Below are positions 1 to 11,557 of a stretch of DNA of 64,000 nucleotides, one piece after another; within the stretch, counting starts at the first letter, position 1; every line of letters starts with the position of its first letter. This stretch comes from Acidobacteriota bacterium (GTDB taxonomy: Bacteria > Acidobacteriota > Thermoanaerobaculia > Multivoradales > JAGPDF01). A program made the position numbers and the translations under genes. Location of the stretch: positions 62,001 through 126,000 of the forward strand of contig JACTMI010000031.1 of assembly GCA_014584695.1 (NCBI GenBank), read 5' to 3'. Below the pieces are notes generated by a model. It saw only the letters and a program-made list of their open reading frames with translations. It was not told the origin of the DNA and did no database searches.

Positions 1-747
1 CTGGTGGCGGGCGACCAGGCGGCCCTGGTGGTGCCCGGTCGGCATCGCCACCAGGATCGAGGCGGCGAGGCCAGCGACGACGCCGGTCGAGAGCGAAACC
101 CGCGCCACCTGCGCGTGCTCGCCGCGCAGCATCCAGTAGGCGCCCACGGCGGCCATCGCGAAGGCGCCGGTGACCACGGCGCCGACCATGGTGTGGGCGT
201 ACTGCGCGATCGCCCAGGGATTGGCGAGGTAGGCGCCGAGGTCGGCGATCGAGAAGACGCCCGCGGCGTCGCGCGTGAAGCCGACCGGATGCTGCATGAA
301 AGCGTTCGTGGTGACGATGAAGTAACCCGACAGCCAGCTGCCGACGAACAGCGCCACCGCCGCCAGGAAGTGCTTGCGCGGCCCCAGGCGCCGCTCGCCC
401 CAGATCAACAGGGCGAGGAAGCTCGACTCGAGGAAGAAGGCGAAGATCCCCTCCATCGCCAGCGTCTGTCCGATGACGCCGCCGGTCATGGCCGAGAACT
501 GCGCCCAGTTGGTGCCGAACTGGAACTCCATCGGAATGCCGGTCACCACGCCCATCGCGAAGGCGAGGCCGAAGATCCGGATCCAGAAGCGCGCCGCGTC
601 GTGGAACTCGGGCCGGCCGGTGCGCAGGCCGATCGACTTGAGCACCACGATCAGGAGCGCGAGCCCCATCGTGATCTGCGGGAACAGGTAGTGGTAGGTG
701 ATGGTGAAGCCGAACTGCAAGCGGTGCCAGAACAGCGGATCGCTCAA
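1..747 (-). CDS. cydA: cytochrome bd ubiquinol oxidase subunit I (partial; runs off left edge; TTG start)
   Basis: Minus-strand translation LSDPLFWHRLQFGFTITYHYLFPQITMGLALLIVVLKSIGLRTGRPEFHDAARFWIRIFGLAFAMGVVTGIPMEFQFGTNWAQFS is typical of CydA. Confidence 0.92.
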   Translation of the reverse strand, partial: MSDPLFWHRLQFGFTITYHYLFPQITMGLALLIVVLKSIGLRTGRPEFHDAARFWIRIFGLAFAMGVVTGIPMEFQFGTNWAQFSAMTGGVIGQTLAMEGIFAFFLESSFLALLIWGERRLGPRKHFLAAVALFVGSWLSGYFIVTTNAFMQHPVGFTRDAAGVFSIADLGAYLANPWAIAQYAHTMVGAVVTGAFAMAAVGAYWMLRGEHAQVARVSLSTGVVAGLAASILVAMPTGHHQGRLVARHQ

Positions 748-816
748 AGCCCGCCCTCCCGAACGGCCCTCACCCGCCGCCCTGGTGCCGATTGTCCCGC
801 TCTTTGCCGGCGAGCG

Positions 817-1521
817 CTAGGGGGCGGCCGGCGCGACCAGGATCTCGGTGCCGGTGCGGAACAGGTGGTGCAGGCTGCGCGCGTCCTCGGCGTCGACCAC
901 CAGGGTCACCAGCGGCGGGTGAGCCGGCGCGCGGCCGCGGACGCGCAGCCAGCCGTCCTTCGCCGAGGCGGCGAAGCGGCGCAGCCAGCCGAAGCGCGGC
1001 GGCCGGTCGACCAGGAAGAGCTGCCAGCCGTTGTCGAGCGCCACGCGGTAGCTCGCCGGCTTCTCGCGTTCGCCGGGCGGCGGCGCGGCGGTGCCGCCGG
1101 GCACCGGCGTGGGCGTCGGCGGCGCCATCTCCTCCTCCTCGGAGTAGGGGCGCAGCGTCGTCGGCGCGATCGTCTCGCGGTCGGTGTCGCCCGGGCCCTG
1201 CTCCACCGTCCAGACCGCCGGCGCCGCGAGCTGGGGCGGCTCGCCGCCGCCGAACAGCGGCCGGTAGGAGAGCAGCGTGAGCGCGCGCAGCTCGACGGTG
1301 TGGAGAACCAGGCCGCGCGCGCGCACGGTCAGCCGCTGGGCCGCCGGCTCGAGCACCAGGTAGAGCGCGGGCCGCTTGGCGAGCGCGGTCTCGAGCTCCG
1401 CCAGGCGCAGCGCGAGCGCGGCCTCGGTGGCGGCCGCCGCCGGCGCGGCGGCGAGCGCCCAGGCGAGCGCCAGCCTAGTAGAGGAAGACGCGAGCGCCGA
1501 CCGGAACCGTCTTGTACGCAA
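817..1521 (-). CDS. hypothetical exported protein
   Basis: ORF downstream of and overlapping the L,D-transpeptidase gene on the same strand; Ala-rich signal-like N-terminus; start uncertain. Confidence 0.5.
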   Translation of the reverse strand: MRTRRFRSALASSSTRLALAWALAAAPAAAATEAALALRLAELETALAKRPALYLVLEPAAQRLTVRARGLVLHTVELRALTLLSYRPLFGGGEPPQLAAPAVWTVEQGPGDTDRETIAPTTLRPYSEEEEMAPPTPTPVPGGTAAPPPGEREKPASYRVALDNGWQLFLVDRPPRFGWLRRFAASAKDGWLRVRGRAPAHPPLVTLVVDAEDARSLHHLFRTGTEILVAPAAP

Positions 1522-2215
1522 ACTCGAGGTCCTCGTCGCCCAACCGGATGCAGCCGTGGGTGACCCGTCTGCCGAGCAGGGTCTGGAAGATCGTGCCGTG
1601 GATGATGTAACCGTCGCGCATGTAGAGTCCGTAGCCGCCGAGCGAGAAGTCGTCGACCCGGTCGCGCAGGTTCTTCGGCGGCTCGTAGCCCTCCTCGATG
1701 AACGCCCAGTCGGGCTTGACCCAGACCGGGTTCTTCACCTTGCGCAGGATCTTGAGCTCGCCCTGGGGGGTGTCGAAGATCCACTCCTTGCCGTTGCGCG
1801 GATCCTTGAGGCGCACGCCGGAGCCGGTCGAGCAGACCGCTTCGCGCAGCAGCTCGTCGCCGCGGTAGATGCGCAGGCGATTGCGGTAGCTGTCGACGGT
1901 GACGTAGACCTCGCGGTCGCGCACCGGACTCGCCAGCCGCTGCGCCAGCCGTTCGGCGCGCGCGGCCGGTTCCTTCGGCAGCTCGTCGGGCCCCGGCAGA
2001 GCGAGGCGGGTGGTGAACTCGCGCTGGTCGTAGGAGCCGCCGTAGCGGGCCAGGCCGGTCGCCGCCCCGACGCCGACGATGGCGAGCGCGAGGACCGCCA
2101 GGCCGATCCGGCGCAGCCAGGCGAGCGCCGGCGGCGGCACGGCGGCGGCGCCGGCGGGTTGCGGCGGTTGCCGCTCGCGCGGGGCGATCGTCTGGCTGCC
2201 GACCGGGGGGATCAT
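1475..2215 (-). CDS. L,D-transpeptidase (YkuD domain), membrane anchored
   Basis: C-terminal IIHGTIFQTLLGRRVTHGCIRLGDEDLEFAY matches the YkuD HGCIRL catalytic motif; N-terminal TM segment. Confidence 0.9.
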   Translation of the reverse strand: MIPPVGSQTIAPRERQPPQPAGAAAVPPPALAWLRRIGLAVLALAIVGVGAATGLARYGGSYDQREFTTRLALPGPDELPKEPAARAERLAQRLASPVRDREVYVTVDSYRNRLRIYRGDELLREAVCSTGSGVRLKDPRNGKEWIFDTPQGELKILRKVKNPVWVKPDWAFIEEGYEPPKNLRDRVDDFSLGGYGLYMRDGYIIHGTIFQTLLGRRVTHGCIRLGDEDLEFAYKTVPVGARVFLY

Positions 2216-2238
2216 CGGAGGGGATTCTACCCGCCGGC

Positions 2239-3363
2239 TCAGAAGGTCCCGACGATGGTCACCGGCGTGCCGACGCGGGCGCGCGCGAAGACCTTGTCCA
2301 TGTCGGCGTTGGTCAGCGCGACGCAGCCGTCGGTCCAGTCCCGCCCCAGGCCGCCGTCGCCATGGATCTCGATCAGGCTGCCGATGCCGGCGCGCAGCGG
2401 CACTTGGCCGGTGCGCCGGCCGTGGGCGTAGCGCGCGCGGTCCTCGGCGTTCGGGTAGTCGAGCATCAGCGCCTTGTAGTACCTGGTGCGCCCGGGGCCG
2501 CGCACCTCGGTGACCTTGTAGTGCCCTTCCGGAGTCGCCTGGTCGCCGGAGTGGAGCTTGCGCTTGAGCCCCTTGGTGCCGAGCTCCGCTTCGTAAGTCG
2601 CGACGCGGTGGCCGTTCGCGTAGACGTGGAGCTTGCGCTTCAGCTTGTCGACGACGAACACGGTGGTGCGCTCGCGCTTCGAGCGGGCGACCGCTTCGTC
2701 GACCCATCGCCGCCACTGGCGGAGGTTCTGTGGATCGCTGAAGCGGGCGTGGAGCGCGACGTAGCTCTCGCGCACGGTGGCCGCGAAAGCCCGCGCCTGC
2801 TCGGCTTCGGCCAGCGCGCGCGCGGGATCGCCGGCCGCGGCGTAGCCCTGGGCGAGCGCCCACTTGTGCTGCGCCTGCTTCGCCGCCGCGATCTCCCGGC
2901 GCCCGACGCCGGCCTCGCCGGACTCCTGGAGCGCGCGCGCGACATCGGCGCCGACCACCGCGGCGACCGCGCCCCAGCGCTCCTGGAGCACGTTCTGGCG
3001 CCGGCGCAGGTCGGCCAGCGAGCGGTGGGCGGTCGACAGCGCCCGTGTCCAGGCGGCTTCGGCCCGGCCCGGCGAGCGCCTCCAGACCGGACGGTTCCGC
3101 TCCTGGGCGGTGATGACCTCGGCGTCGGCCACCAGCCGGTCGAGCAGGCGGGCGGCGGCGGGGACCTCCGGGCGCAGCGCTTCGACCGCACGTCGCACCG
3201 AGTCGCGGGCGCGGTCGGGGCGGTAGGGCGGTCCCCCTGGCCCCCCCTCGTACGAGCGCGCGGCGACCGAGGCGACCACGACCAGGCCGAGGGCGCCGAA
3301 AAGAAACGACCGGCGACGGAAGCCCGCCGCCGGTCGTGGAATGCGCAACCGGAGTCCGATCAA
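2239..3363 (-). CDS. L,D-transpeptidase family protein (YkuD) with long N-terminal region
   Basis: IEIHGDGGLGRDWTDGCVALTNADMDKVF; N-terminal TM segment. Confidence 0.88.
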   Translation of the reverse strand: MIGLRLRIPRPAAGFRRRSFLFGALGLVVVASVAARSYEGGPGGPPYRPDRARDSVRRAVEALRPEVPAAARLLDRLVADAEVITAQERNRPVWRRSPGRAEAAWTRALSTAHRSLADLRRRQNVLQERWGAVAAVVGADVARALQESGEAGVGRREIAAAKQAQHKWALAQGYAAAGDPARALAEAEQARAFAATVRESYVALHARFSDPQNLRQWRRWVDEAVARSKRERTTVFVVDKLKRKLHVYANGHRVATYEAELGTKGLKRKLHSGDQATPEGHYKVTEVRGPGRTRYYKALMLDYPNAEDRARYAHGRRTGQVPLRAGIGSLIEIHGDGGLGRDWTDGCVALTNADMDKVFARARVGTPVTIVGTF

Positions 3364-3379
3364 CGCTGCTGGAGCAGGC

Positions 3380-3991
3380 TCAGCAGCGGATCTTTTCCTT
3401 GCCGGCCTGCATGTCCGCGCTCAGCGCCTCGAGCGAAGCCGTGAGCGAGTCGGCGGCCGACTTGGCGCCGAAATAGTCCTCGGCGGCGAGCTGATTCTCG
3501 AGCCCGGCGACCTGGGCGGCGAGGCCGTCGAGGCTGCCGCGCATCGCCTCCATGTCCTTCTTGAAGTCCTTGGGCTGGCGACGGCAGGCGGCCAGCTCGG
3601 CGGCCAGCGCGCTGGCGCTGTCGACGGCGGCCTTGGCGGCGGCGACGGCTTCGTTGGCGGCGTTGCGGGCGGTCTCCTTGCCGACCGCGGCGGCCTGCTG
3701 GGCCTCCGTGGCGGCGCTGTTCGCCGCGGTGATCAGCTCCTTGGTCCGGGTGTAGCTACGGAACAGGGCGAACTTGTTCGCCTGGGCCTCGACTTCGGCG
3801 TTGACCGAGTTCATGGCGGCCTGGGCGGCGTTCCACGCGTCGGCCGCGTACTTCGGGGCCTCGGCCTGCTCGGCCGACGCGAGCGCGGCCTTGAGCGCAT
3901 CGATCTCTTGCTGCGGCGGCTGGGCGCACCCGGTGGCGAGCGTCAGCGTGAGCGCAGCGACTCCCAACAATGCCAGCTTGTGGTTCCGCAT
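3380..3991 (-). CDS. putative lipoprotein, Ala-rich helical
   Basis: MRNHKLALLGVAALTLTLATGCAQPP: signal peptide with lipobox-like LATGC; coiled-coil-like remainder. Confidence 0.7.
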   Translation of the reverse strand: MRNHKLALLGVAALTLTLATGCAQPPQQEIDALKAALASAEQAEAPKYAADAWNAAQAAMNSVNAEVEAQANKFALFRSYTRTKELITAANSAATEAQQAAAVGKETARNAANEAVAAAKAAVDSASALAAELAACRRQPKDFKKDMEAMRGSLDGLAAQVAGLENQLAAEDYFGAKSAADSLTASLEALSADMQAGKEKIRC

Positions 3992-4148
3992 GGGCTTTCC
4001 TTTCCCTCCTGGGGGCATGCAACGACGTTGGATCTGGGCTCTCGAGCGGCGACTTGCGCCCTGGGCGAGCCAAGCGGGCAAGTCCCGCCGCTCACTTGCT
4101 GCGGTCGGAGCTACTTTACCACAAGGGATATGGCCCAGGGGGAGGGGG

Positions 4149-6167
4149 TCAGGCGTCGGCCGCGAGTCGCCGCTCGATGCGCGCCAGGATGCCGTCGACG
4201 TCGAGTCCGAAGGCGGGAGCCAGGGCCTCAGCCGGCGCCGAGGCGCCGAAGCGCTCGAGCCCGATCACCTCGCCCTGGTCGCCGACCCAGCGGTGCCAGC
4301 CGAGCGGCGAGCCGGCCTCGATCGCCACCCGGCGCCGCACCGTGGGCGGCAGCACCGCGTCGCGGTAAGCGCGCTCCTGGGCGGCGAACAGCTCCCAAGA
4401 GGGGAAGGAGACGACGCGGGCCGCCAATCCCCGCTCGCCCAGGCGCCGCGCCACCGCGAGCGCCGGCGCGACCTCGGAGCCGCTCGCGAGCAGCAGCAGG
4501 TCGGGGTCGCCGGGGCGAGGGTCGGCCAGCACGTAGGCGCCGCGCGGAACCCCGTCGGCGGCGCGGGCTGCCGTCTCGGCGAGCAGCGGCAGCTTCTGGC
4601 GGGTGAGCGCGAGCGCCGTCGGCCCCGAACGCTTGGCGATCGCGACCCGCCAGGCCGCCACCGTCTCGCGCGCGTCGGCCGGCCGCAGCAGCGTCAGGCC
4701 GGGGATCGCGCGCAGCGCGGCCAGCTGCTCGACCGGCTGGTGGGTGGGGCCGTCCTCGCCCAAGAAGATCGAGTCGTGGGTGAACAGGTAGACGATGGGC
4801 AGACCCATCAGCGCCGCCAGGCGGATCGCCGGCCGCAGATAGTCCGAGAAGATCAGGAAGGTGCCGCCGTAGGGGCGCAGCAGGCCCGAGAGCGCCAGGC
4901 CGTTGAGGATCGCGCCCATCGCGTGCTCGCGCACGCCGAAGTGGAAGTTGCGCCCCTCGGGACGGTCCGCCGCGAAGGCGGCCTCGCCTTCGATCGGCGT
5001 GTTGTTCGATTCGGCGAGATCGGCGGAGCCGCCGAGCAGCTCGGGCAGGGCGCGCGCCAGCGCCTGCAGCGTCTTGCCGGAGGCGGCGCGGGTGGCGAGC
5101 GCGGGCGCGTCGGCGGCGAAGCTCGGCAGCGCGTCTTCCCAGCCCGTGGGCAGCTCGCCGGCGAGGCGGCGGTCGAGCTCGGCCGCGAGCTGCGGGTGCG
5201 CGGCGCGGTAGGCCTCGAGGCTCGAGCGCCACGAGGCCGCCGCGGCAGCGCCCCGCCGCCCGGCGGCGACAAACGGCCGGCGGGCCGCCTCGGCGACCGT
5301 GAAGGGCGGCTCGTCCGGGGCGCCCAGCGCGCGCTTGGTCGCGGCGGTCGCTGCCGGGCCGAGCGGCGCGCCGTGCACCGCCGCGGTGTCCTGCTTCGGG
5401 CTGCCGTAGCCGATGTGGGTGCGCACCGCGACGAAAGTGGGCCGCTCGTTCTCGGCGGCGGCCGCCGCCAGGGCGGCGTCGATCGCCGCGAGGTCGTTGC
5501 CGTCCTCGACGCGCAGCACCCGCCAGCCGTAGGCGGCGAAGCGGGCGGCGACGTCCTCGGTGAAGGCAAGGGAGGTCGGGCCGTCGATCGAGATCCGGTT
5601 GTCGTCCCAGAGCACGGTGAGCTCGGCGAGCGCCAGGTGGCCGGCGAGCGAGGCCGCTTCGGCGGCGACCCCCTCCATCAGGTCGCCGTCCGAGGCGATC
5701 ACCCAGACGCGATGGCGGAACAGCTCGAAGCCGGGGCGGTCGAAGCGGGCGGCGAGATGCCGGCGCGCGATCGCCATGCCGACGGCGTTGGCGAAGCCCT
5801 GGCCGAGCGGCCCGGTGGTGGTCTCGACGCCGGGGGTGTGCCCCCGCTCGGGGTGGCCGGGCGTCTTCGAGTCGAGTTGCCGGAAGCGCCGCAGCTCCTT
5901 TTCCGGCAGCTCGAAACCGGCCAGGTGGAGCAGAGCGTAGAGCAGCGCCGAGGCGTGGCCGCAGGAGAGGACGAAGCGGTCGCGGTCCGGCCAGGCCGGG
6001 TCCGCCGGGTCGAAGCGCAGCTGGCGGGTCCACAGGCGGCAGGCGAGCGGGGCCAGTCCGAGCGGCGCGCCGGGGTGGCCCGACTGCGCCGCCTCGACCA
6101 TGTCGAGGGCGAGGCAGCGCAGGGTCCGGATGGCGGCGAGCTCGTCGCCGGTCGAGATCGAGGTCAT
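4149..6167 (-). CDS. tkt: transketolase
   Basis: [37 protein letters not shown]... [58 protein letters not shown]. Confidence 0.96.
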   Translation of the reverse strand: MTSISTGDELAAIRTLRCLALDMVEAAQSGHPGAPLGLAPLACRLWTRQLRFDPADPAWPDRDRFVLSCGHASALLYALLHLAGFELPEKELRRFRQLDSKTPGHPERGHTPGVETTTGPLGQGFANAVGMAIARRHLAARFDRPGFELFRHRVWVIASDGDLMEGVAAEAASLAGHLALAELTVLWDDNRISIDGPTSLAFTEDVAARFAAYGWRVLRVEDGNDLAAIDAALAAAAAENERPTFVAVRTHIGYGSPKQDTAAVHGAPLGPAATAATKRALGAPDEPPFTVAEAARRPFVAAGRRGAAAAASWRSSLEAYRAAHPQLAAELDRRLAGELPTGWEDALPSFAADAPALATRAASGKTLQALARALPELLGGSADLAESNNTPIEGEAAFAADRPEGRNFHFGVREHAMGAILNGLALSGLLRPYGGTFLIFSDYLRPAIRLAALMGLPIVYLFTHDSIFLGEDGPTHQPVEQLAALRAIPGLTLLRPADARETVAAWRVAIAKRSGPTALALTRQKLPLLAETAARAADGVPRGAYVLADPRPGDPDLLLLASGSEVAPALAVARRLGERGLAARVVSFPSWELFAAQERAYRDAVLPPTVRRRVAIEAGSPLGWHRWVGDQGEVIGLERFGASAPAEALAPAFGLDVDGILARIERRLAADA

Positions 6168-6245
6168 GGTCGGTTCCTGGCTGGGAGCGGCGCGCGGCCG
6201 CACGAGGCGTGCAGGATACCGCAGCGCGGGCGGTGGGCGGCGGCT

Positions 6246-6275
6246 TTGACTCGCGCGCGCCGGCGCCCGTAAGAT
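6246..6275 (+). promoter_or_regulatory. candidate sigma70-type promoter of tRNA-Ser
   Basis: TTGACT-N18-TAAGAT ending ~20 bp before the tRNA 5' end. Confidence 0.5.
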
Positions 6276-6295
6276 CGCTCGACGCGTTGCCCCGC

Positions 6296-6389
6296 GGTGA
6301 GGTGGCCGAGTGGCTGAAGGCAACGGTTTGCTAAACCGTCATACGGGCCTAAACCTGTATCGAGGGTTCGAATCCCTCCCTCACCGCCA
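6296..6389 (+). tRNA. tRNA-Ser(GCT), including encoded CCA
   Basis: GGTGAGG/CCTCACC acceptor stem, anticodon loop TTGCTAA, long variable arm, GGTTCGAATCC T-arm, 3' GCCA. Confidence 0.95.
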
Positions 6390-6419
6390 AACCGACCTCC
6401 GAGCCCGCCGCCTCTCCCG

Positions 6420-8015
6420 ATGATCGACCCGACCCCCGCGGCGCCGGTGCGCGTCCGCTTCGCCCCCTCGCCGACCGGCTACCTGCACATCGGCGGCGTG
6501 CGCACGGCGCTGTTCAACTGGCTGTTCGCGCGCCGGCACGGCGGCACCTTCGTGCTGCGGGTCGACGACACGGACCAGCAGCGCAACCTGGCCGAGGCGC
6601 TCGAGCCGATCCTCGACGGCTTCCGCTGGCTGGGGATCGACTGGGACGAGGGCGTCGATGTCGGCGGTCCCCACGCGCCGTACTTCCAGTCGCAGCGCCT
6701 GCCGGTCTATCGCGCGGCGGTCGAGAAGCTGCTCGCCAACGGCTACGCCTATCGGGACTACGCCCGGCCGGAGGAGATCCAGGCCGAGCGTGCCGAAGCC
6801 GAGACGGCGAAGGTCCCCTATCTGGCGAGCCGCCGCTGGCTCGCCCACGGCGAGGCGGCGCGCGCGGCGTTCGAGGCCGAAGGGCGCACCGCGGTCGTTC
6901 GCCTGCTCATGCCGCGCGCGGGTCAGTGCCGGATCGACGACCAGGTGCGCGGCGAGGTCGTGTCGGAGTGGGCGTCCGAAGCGGATCACGTCATCCAGCG
7001 CGCCGACGGCACCTGCCTCTACCACCTCGCGAGCGTCGTCGACGACGTCGAGATGGAGATCACTCACGTCATCCGCGCCGAGGAGCACCTTCCGAACACG
7101 CCGCGGCAGATCCACATCTTCGAAGGGCTGGGCGCGCCGCTGCCGGCGTTCGCGCACCTGCCCGTCGTCGCCGAGCCGGGCAGCCGCGTCAAGCTCTCGA
7201 AGCGCAAGCTCGACAAGTACCTCAAGAACCCCGAGTTCGCCGAGCTGTACGCGCACGGCAGGAGAATCGCCGAGCGGCTGAAGCTCGGCGTCTCGCCCGA
7301 GACGTTCAATCCGGTGATCACCGACTTCTACCGCATCGCCGGCTTCCTGCCGGAAGCGATCCTCAACTACCTGCTGCTGCTCGGCTGGTCGCTCGATGAC
7401 AAGACCGAGATCCTGAATCGCGACGAGCGGATCGCGAGCTTCTCGCTCGACCAGGTGAACAAGTCGGCCGCGAGCTTCGATCCGAGGAAGCTGCTGTCGT
7501 TTCAGGAGCGTTACATGCGGGCGACGCCGCTCGAGCAGCGGATCGGGCTCTGCCTGCCGTTCGTCGAGCGGGCGGGCTGGACGGCCTCGCCCGCGTCGGC
7601 AGACCAGCGCGCCCTGGTCGCGCGGCTGGTCGAAGCGGCCGGCGACCGGATCAAAGTCGCCGGAGACGTGCTCGATTACGAGGAGTTCTTCGTCGCGGAC
7701 GACGCGTTCTCCCATGACGAGAAGGCGTTCGACAAGCGGATCCGAAACGCGGTTGGCGCGGCCGAGCTGCTCGGCGCCTTCCGCGGCGAGCTCGCCGCCG
7801 CGACCTCCTTCGAGCCCGGCGAGCTCGAGCAGCTCGCGCTGGCGTTCGTCGAAGCTCGCGGGCTCGGGCTCGGCGCGATCGTCCACGCCCTGCGCGTCGC
7901 GGTCACCGGCAAAGCGGTCGGCTTCGGCTTGTTCGATATCCTCGCGATCCTCGGCCGCGAGCGGGTGCTGGCGCGGATCGACCGCGCGCTCGCCCGCCTC
8001 GCGCCGGCCAACTGA
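6420..8015 (+). CDS. gltX: glutamyl-tRNA synthetase
   Basis: [37 protein letters not shown] motif. Confidence 0.96.
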   Translation: MIDPTPAAPVRVRFAPSPTGYLHIGGVRTALFNWLFARRHGGTFVLRVDDTDQQRNLAEALEPILDGFRWLGIDWDEGVDVGGPHAPYFQSQRLPVYRAAVEKLLANGYAYRDYARPEEIQAERAEAETAKVPYLASRRWLAHGEAARAAFEAEGRTAVVRLLMPRAGQCRIDDQVRGEVVSEWASEADHVIQRADGTCLYHLASVVDDVEMEITHVIRAEEHLPNTPRQIHIFEGLGAPLPAFAHLPVVAEPGSRVKLSKRKLDKYLKNPEFAELYAHGRRIAERLKLGVSPETFNPVITDFYRIAGFLPEAILNYLLLLGWSLDDKTEILNRDERIASFSLDQVNKSAASFDPRKLLSFQERYMRATPLEQRIGLCLPFVERAGWTASPASADQRALVARLVEAAGDRIKVAGDVLDYEEFFVADDAFSHDEKAFDKRIRNAVGAAELLGAFRGELAAATSFEPGELEQLALAFVEARGLGLGAIVHALRVAVTGKAVGFGLFDILAILGRERVLARIDRALARLAPAN

Positions 8016-8032
8016 CCCGCGACCGTATTCTC

Positions 8033-9709
<1,677 letters not shown>

Positions 9710-9768
9710 GAGCCCGTGCCCGCCTTACTCCGGCGGGGGTTTGGGCGCCTTCGGCCGGGGCCGCGAAG

Positions 9769-9796
9769 TTGACCGGCGGCGCCGCGATCCGATAAG
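9769..9796 (+). promoter_or_regulatory. candidate sigma70-type promoter of tRNA-Gln
   Basis: TTGACC-N16-GATAAG ~15 bp before the tRNA 5' end. Confidence 0.5.
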
Positions 9797-9811
9797 GTCC
9801 GCAGGTCCTGC

Positions 9812-9885
9812 TGGGAGGTCGTTCAATGGTAGGACATGCGGCTCTGGACCGCAGAATCGGGGTTCGAGTCCCTGCCTCCCAGCCA
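9812..9885 (+). tRNA. tRNA-Gln(CTG), including encoded CCA
   Basis: TGGGAGG/CCTCCCA acceptor stem, CTCTGGA anticodon loop, GGTTCGAGTCC T-arm. Confidence 0.95.
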
Positions 9886-9924
9886 AACTGACGTCGCCGC
9901 CGCTCGCTCGCGAGCGCGACCCGG

Positions 9925-9959
9925 AGCGCCGGTCCCCCGCGGGCCGGCGCTTTCGTTTT
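9925..9959 (+). terminator. intrinsic terminator downstream of tRNA-Gln
   Basis: AGCGCCGG-N11-CCGGCGCT followed by TTCGTTTT. Confidence 0.75.
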
Positions 9960-10006
9960 GGGTCGAGCCGCCGGAGCTCGCGGCGGTGCCGAACGAGGAG
10001 ACGATC

Positions 10007-10474
10007 ATGCATGTCGAACGTCGCGCCGAGCTTCACTTCGCCGCCCCGCCGGTCGCGGTCTTCCCCTACTTCACCCCGGACGGCGAGCGCGCCTACGTGC
10101 CGGGCTGGGACCCGCGGGCACTCCACCTGCCGCCGGGACCGGAAGGCCTCCAGACCGAGGGGGCGGTGTTCGCTACCGCGGCCGACGGCGAAGAGACCTT
10201 CTGGATCGTGCTCGCCTGCGATCCGGCCGCCGGCCGGGCGCGCTACGGCCGGTTCACGCCCGGCTCGCGGCTGGGCACGGTCGAGGTCGAGTGCGACCCG
10301 GACGGCACCGGCAGCGTGGTGCGGATCAGCTACCAGCTGACCGCGCTCGCCGAGGCGGGGCGCGGAGCGCTCGAAGCGATGAGCGCGAGCGCCTTCGCCG
10401 CCACCGTCGGGCGCTGGGAGCAGGCGATCGGGGAGCTGATCGCACGCCCCGTGCCTTCGGACAACAGGCTCTAG
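10007..10474 (+). CDS. SRPBCC/START-like small protein
   Basis: MHVERRAELHFAAPPVAVFPYFTPDGERAYVPGW resembles polyketide cyclase/START-type N-termini. Confidence 0.5.
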   Translation: MHVERRAELHFAAPPVAVFPYFTPDGERAYVPGWDPRALHLPPGPEGLQTEGAVFATAADGEETFWIVLACDPAAGRARYGRFTPGSRLGTVEVECDPDGTGSVVRISYQLTALAEAGRGALEAMSASAFAATVGRWEQAIGELIARPVPSDNRL

Positions 10475-11430
10475 CCCTCCGTCAGCTCGGCGCAGGCGGC
10501 GCGCAGGTTGGCCGCGAGCGAGAGCATCGTGCCGCGGCCGACGTGGTCGGGGAAGCCCGGCATCGCCTCGAGCGCGGCGATCTCGTCGACCGACCGGCCC
10601 GCGGCGAGGCCGCGCCGCGCCGTCTCGAGCAGCGCGGTCAGGTAGTCGCGCTGGTAGAGCAGCTCGGCGCGGCCGCCGGTGACGCCGAGCCCGGGCTTCA
10701 CGTGGCCGAAGACGTAGAGGGTGTCCGCGCCGTGCTCGTCCGCCACCCGCTCGAGCACCGGGATCCAGTGCGCGATTCGCGCGCCGCCCGGCCGGTCGAT
10801 GACCGGGAAGAGCCGGTTGAAGACCAGGTCGCCCATGTGGGCGACGTCGGCGCGCTCGAAGTGGACCACGATGTCGCCGCCGGTATGCGCCGGCCCGTAG
10901 TGCCGCGCCGCCACCGCCTCGCCGCCCAAGTCGCGCCGCCAGCTCTCGCTGAAGGTGGTGTCAGCCACCGTCTGCTCGCCCAGATCGCGCGCGACCGCCG
11001 CCTGGCGCTGCAGCTCCGGCACGTTGGCGTGAGCGACGATCGAGCCGACGGCGGGGCGGAAGACGGCGTTGCCGCCGGTGTGGTCCCAGTGGTGGTGCGT
11101 GTTGATCAACAGATCGACGCCGCGCGCCGAGCGCGCCTCGAGCCCCGCCAGGCAGGCCGGCGCCGAGTCGGGCATCTGGCTGTCGACCGCGAGCGCGGCC
11201 TGCGGCCCGACGTACCAGCCGACCGTGCCGCCCGACATCGAGAAGGTGCCGACGCCGCCGCGCAGCTCGCGGAAGACCGCTTCGGGAGCCGGGGGCGCAG
11301 CGGGCGCCGGCGTCGGCGCCGCGGTCGGGGTCGACGATTGGGCGCCGAGGCGGGCGCCGGCCAACGTGGCGAGGGCGCCGAGGCCGCTCCAGGAGCCTCG
11401 GATCAGCAGCTGGCGTCGCGACAGGGGCAT
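10471..11430 (-). CDS. MBL-fold metallo-hydrolase, Tat-like signal
   Basis: MPLSRRQLLIRGSWSG N-terminus; NTHHHWDHTGGNAVF metal-binding motif. Confidence 0.85.
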   Translation of the reverse strand: MPLSRRQLLIRGSWSGLGALATLAGARLGAQSSTPTAAPTPAPAAPPAPEAVFRELRGGVGTFSMSGGTVGWYVGPQAALAVDSQMPDSAPACLAGLEARSARGVDLLINTHHHWDHTGGNAVFRPAVGSIVAHANVPELQRQAAVARDLGEQTVADTTFSESWRRDLGGEAVAARHYGPAHTGGDIVVHFERADVAHMGDLVFNRLFPVIDRPGGARIAHWIPVLERVADEHGADTLYVFGHVKPGLGVTGGRAELLYQRDYLTALLETARRGLAAGRSVDEIAALEAMPGFPDHVGRGTMLSLAANLRAACAELTEG

Positions 11431-11557
11431 CGCATCCTCCTTCCGGGGTTTCCGGGTCCGACTCTATCCGCTGTGACGCGCGTCCTCGATCGCCGCGGCG
11501 GATCGTGATAGAAGAGATCGTTCGCCCGCATCCGCCCACCTCCCCGGAGACCGCCCG

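Noticed and set aside
4-1563. 519-aa plus-strand ORF at the left edge
   Set aside because: Antisense to cydA and the envelope genes; biased composition
3774-6272. 832-aa plus-strand ORF
   Set aside because: Antisense to transketolase; GC-driven open frame
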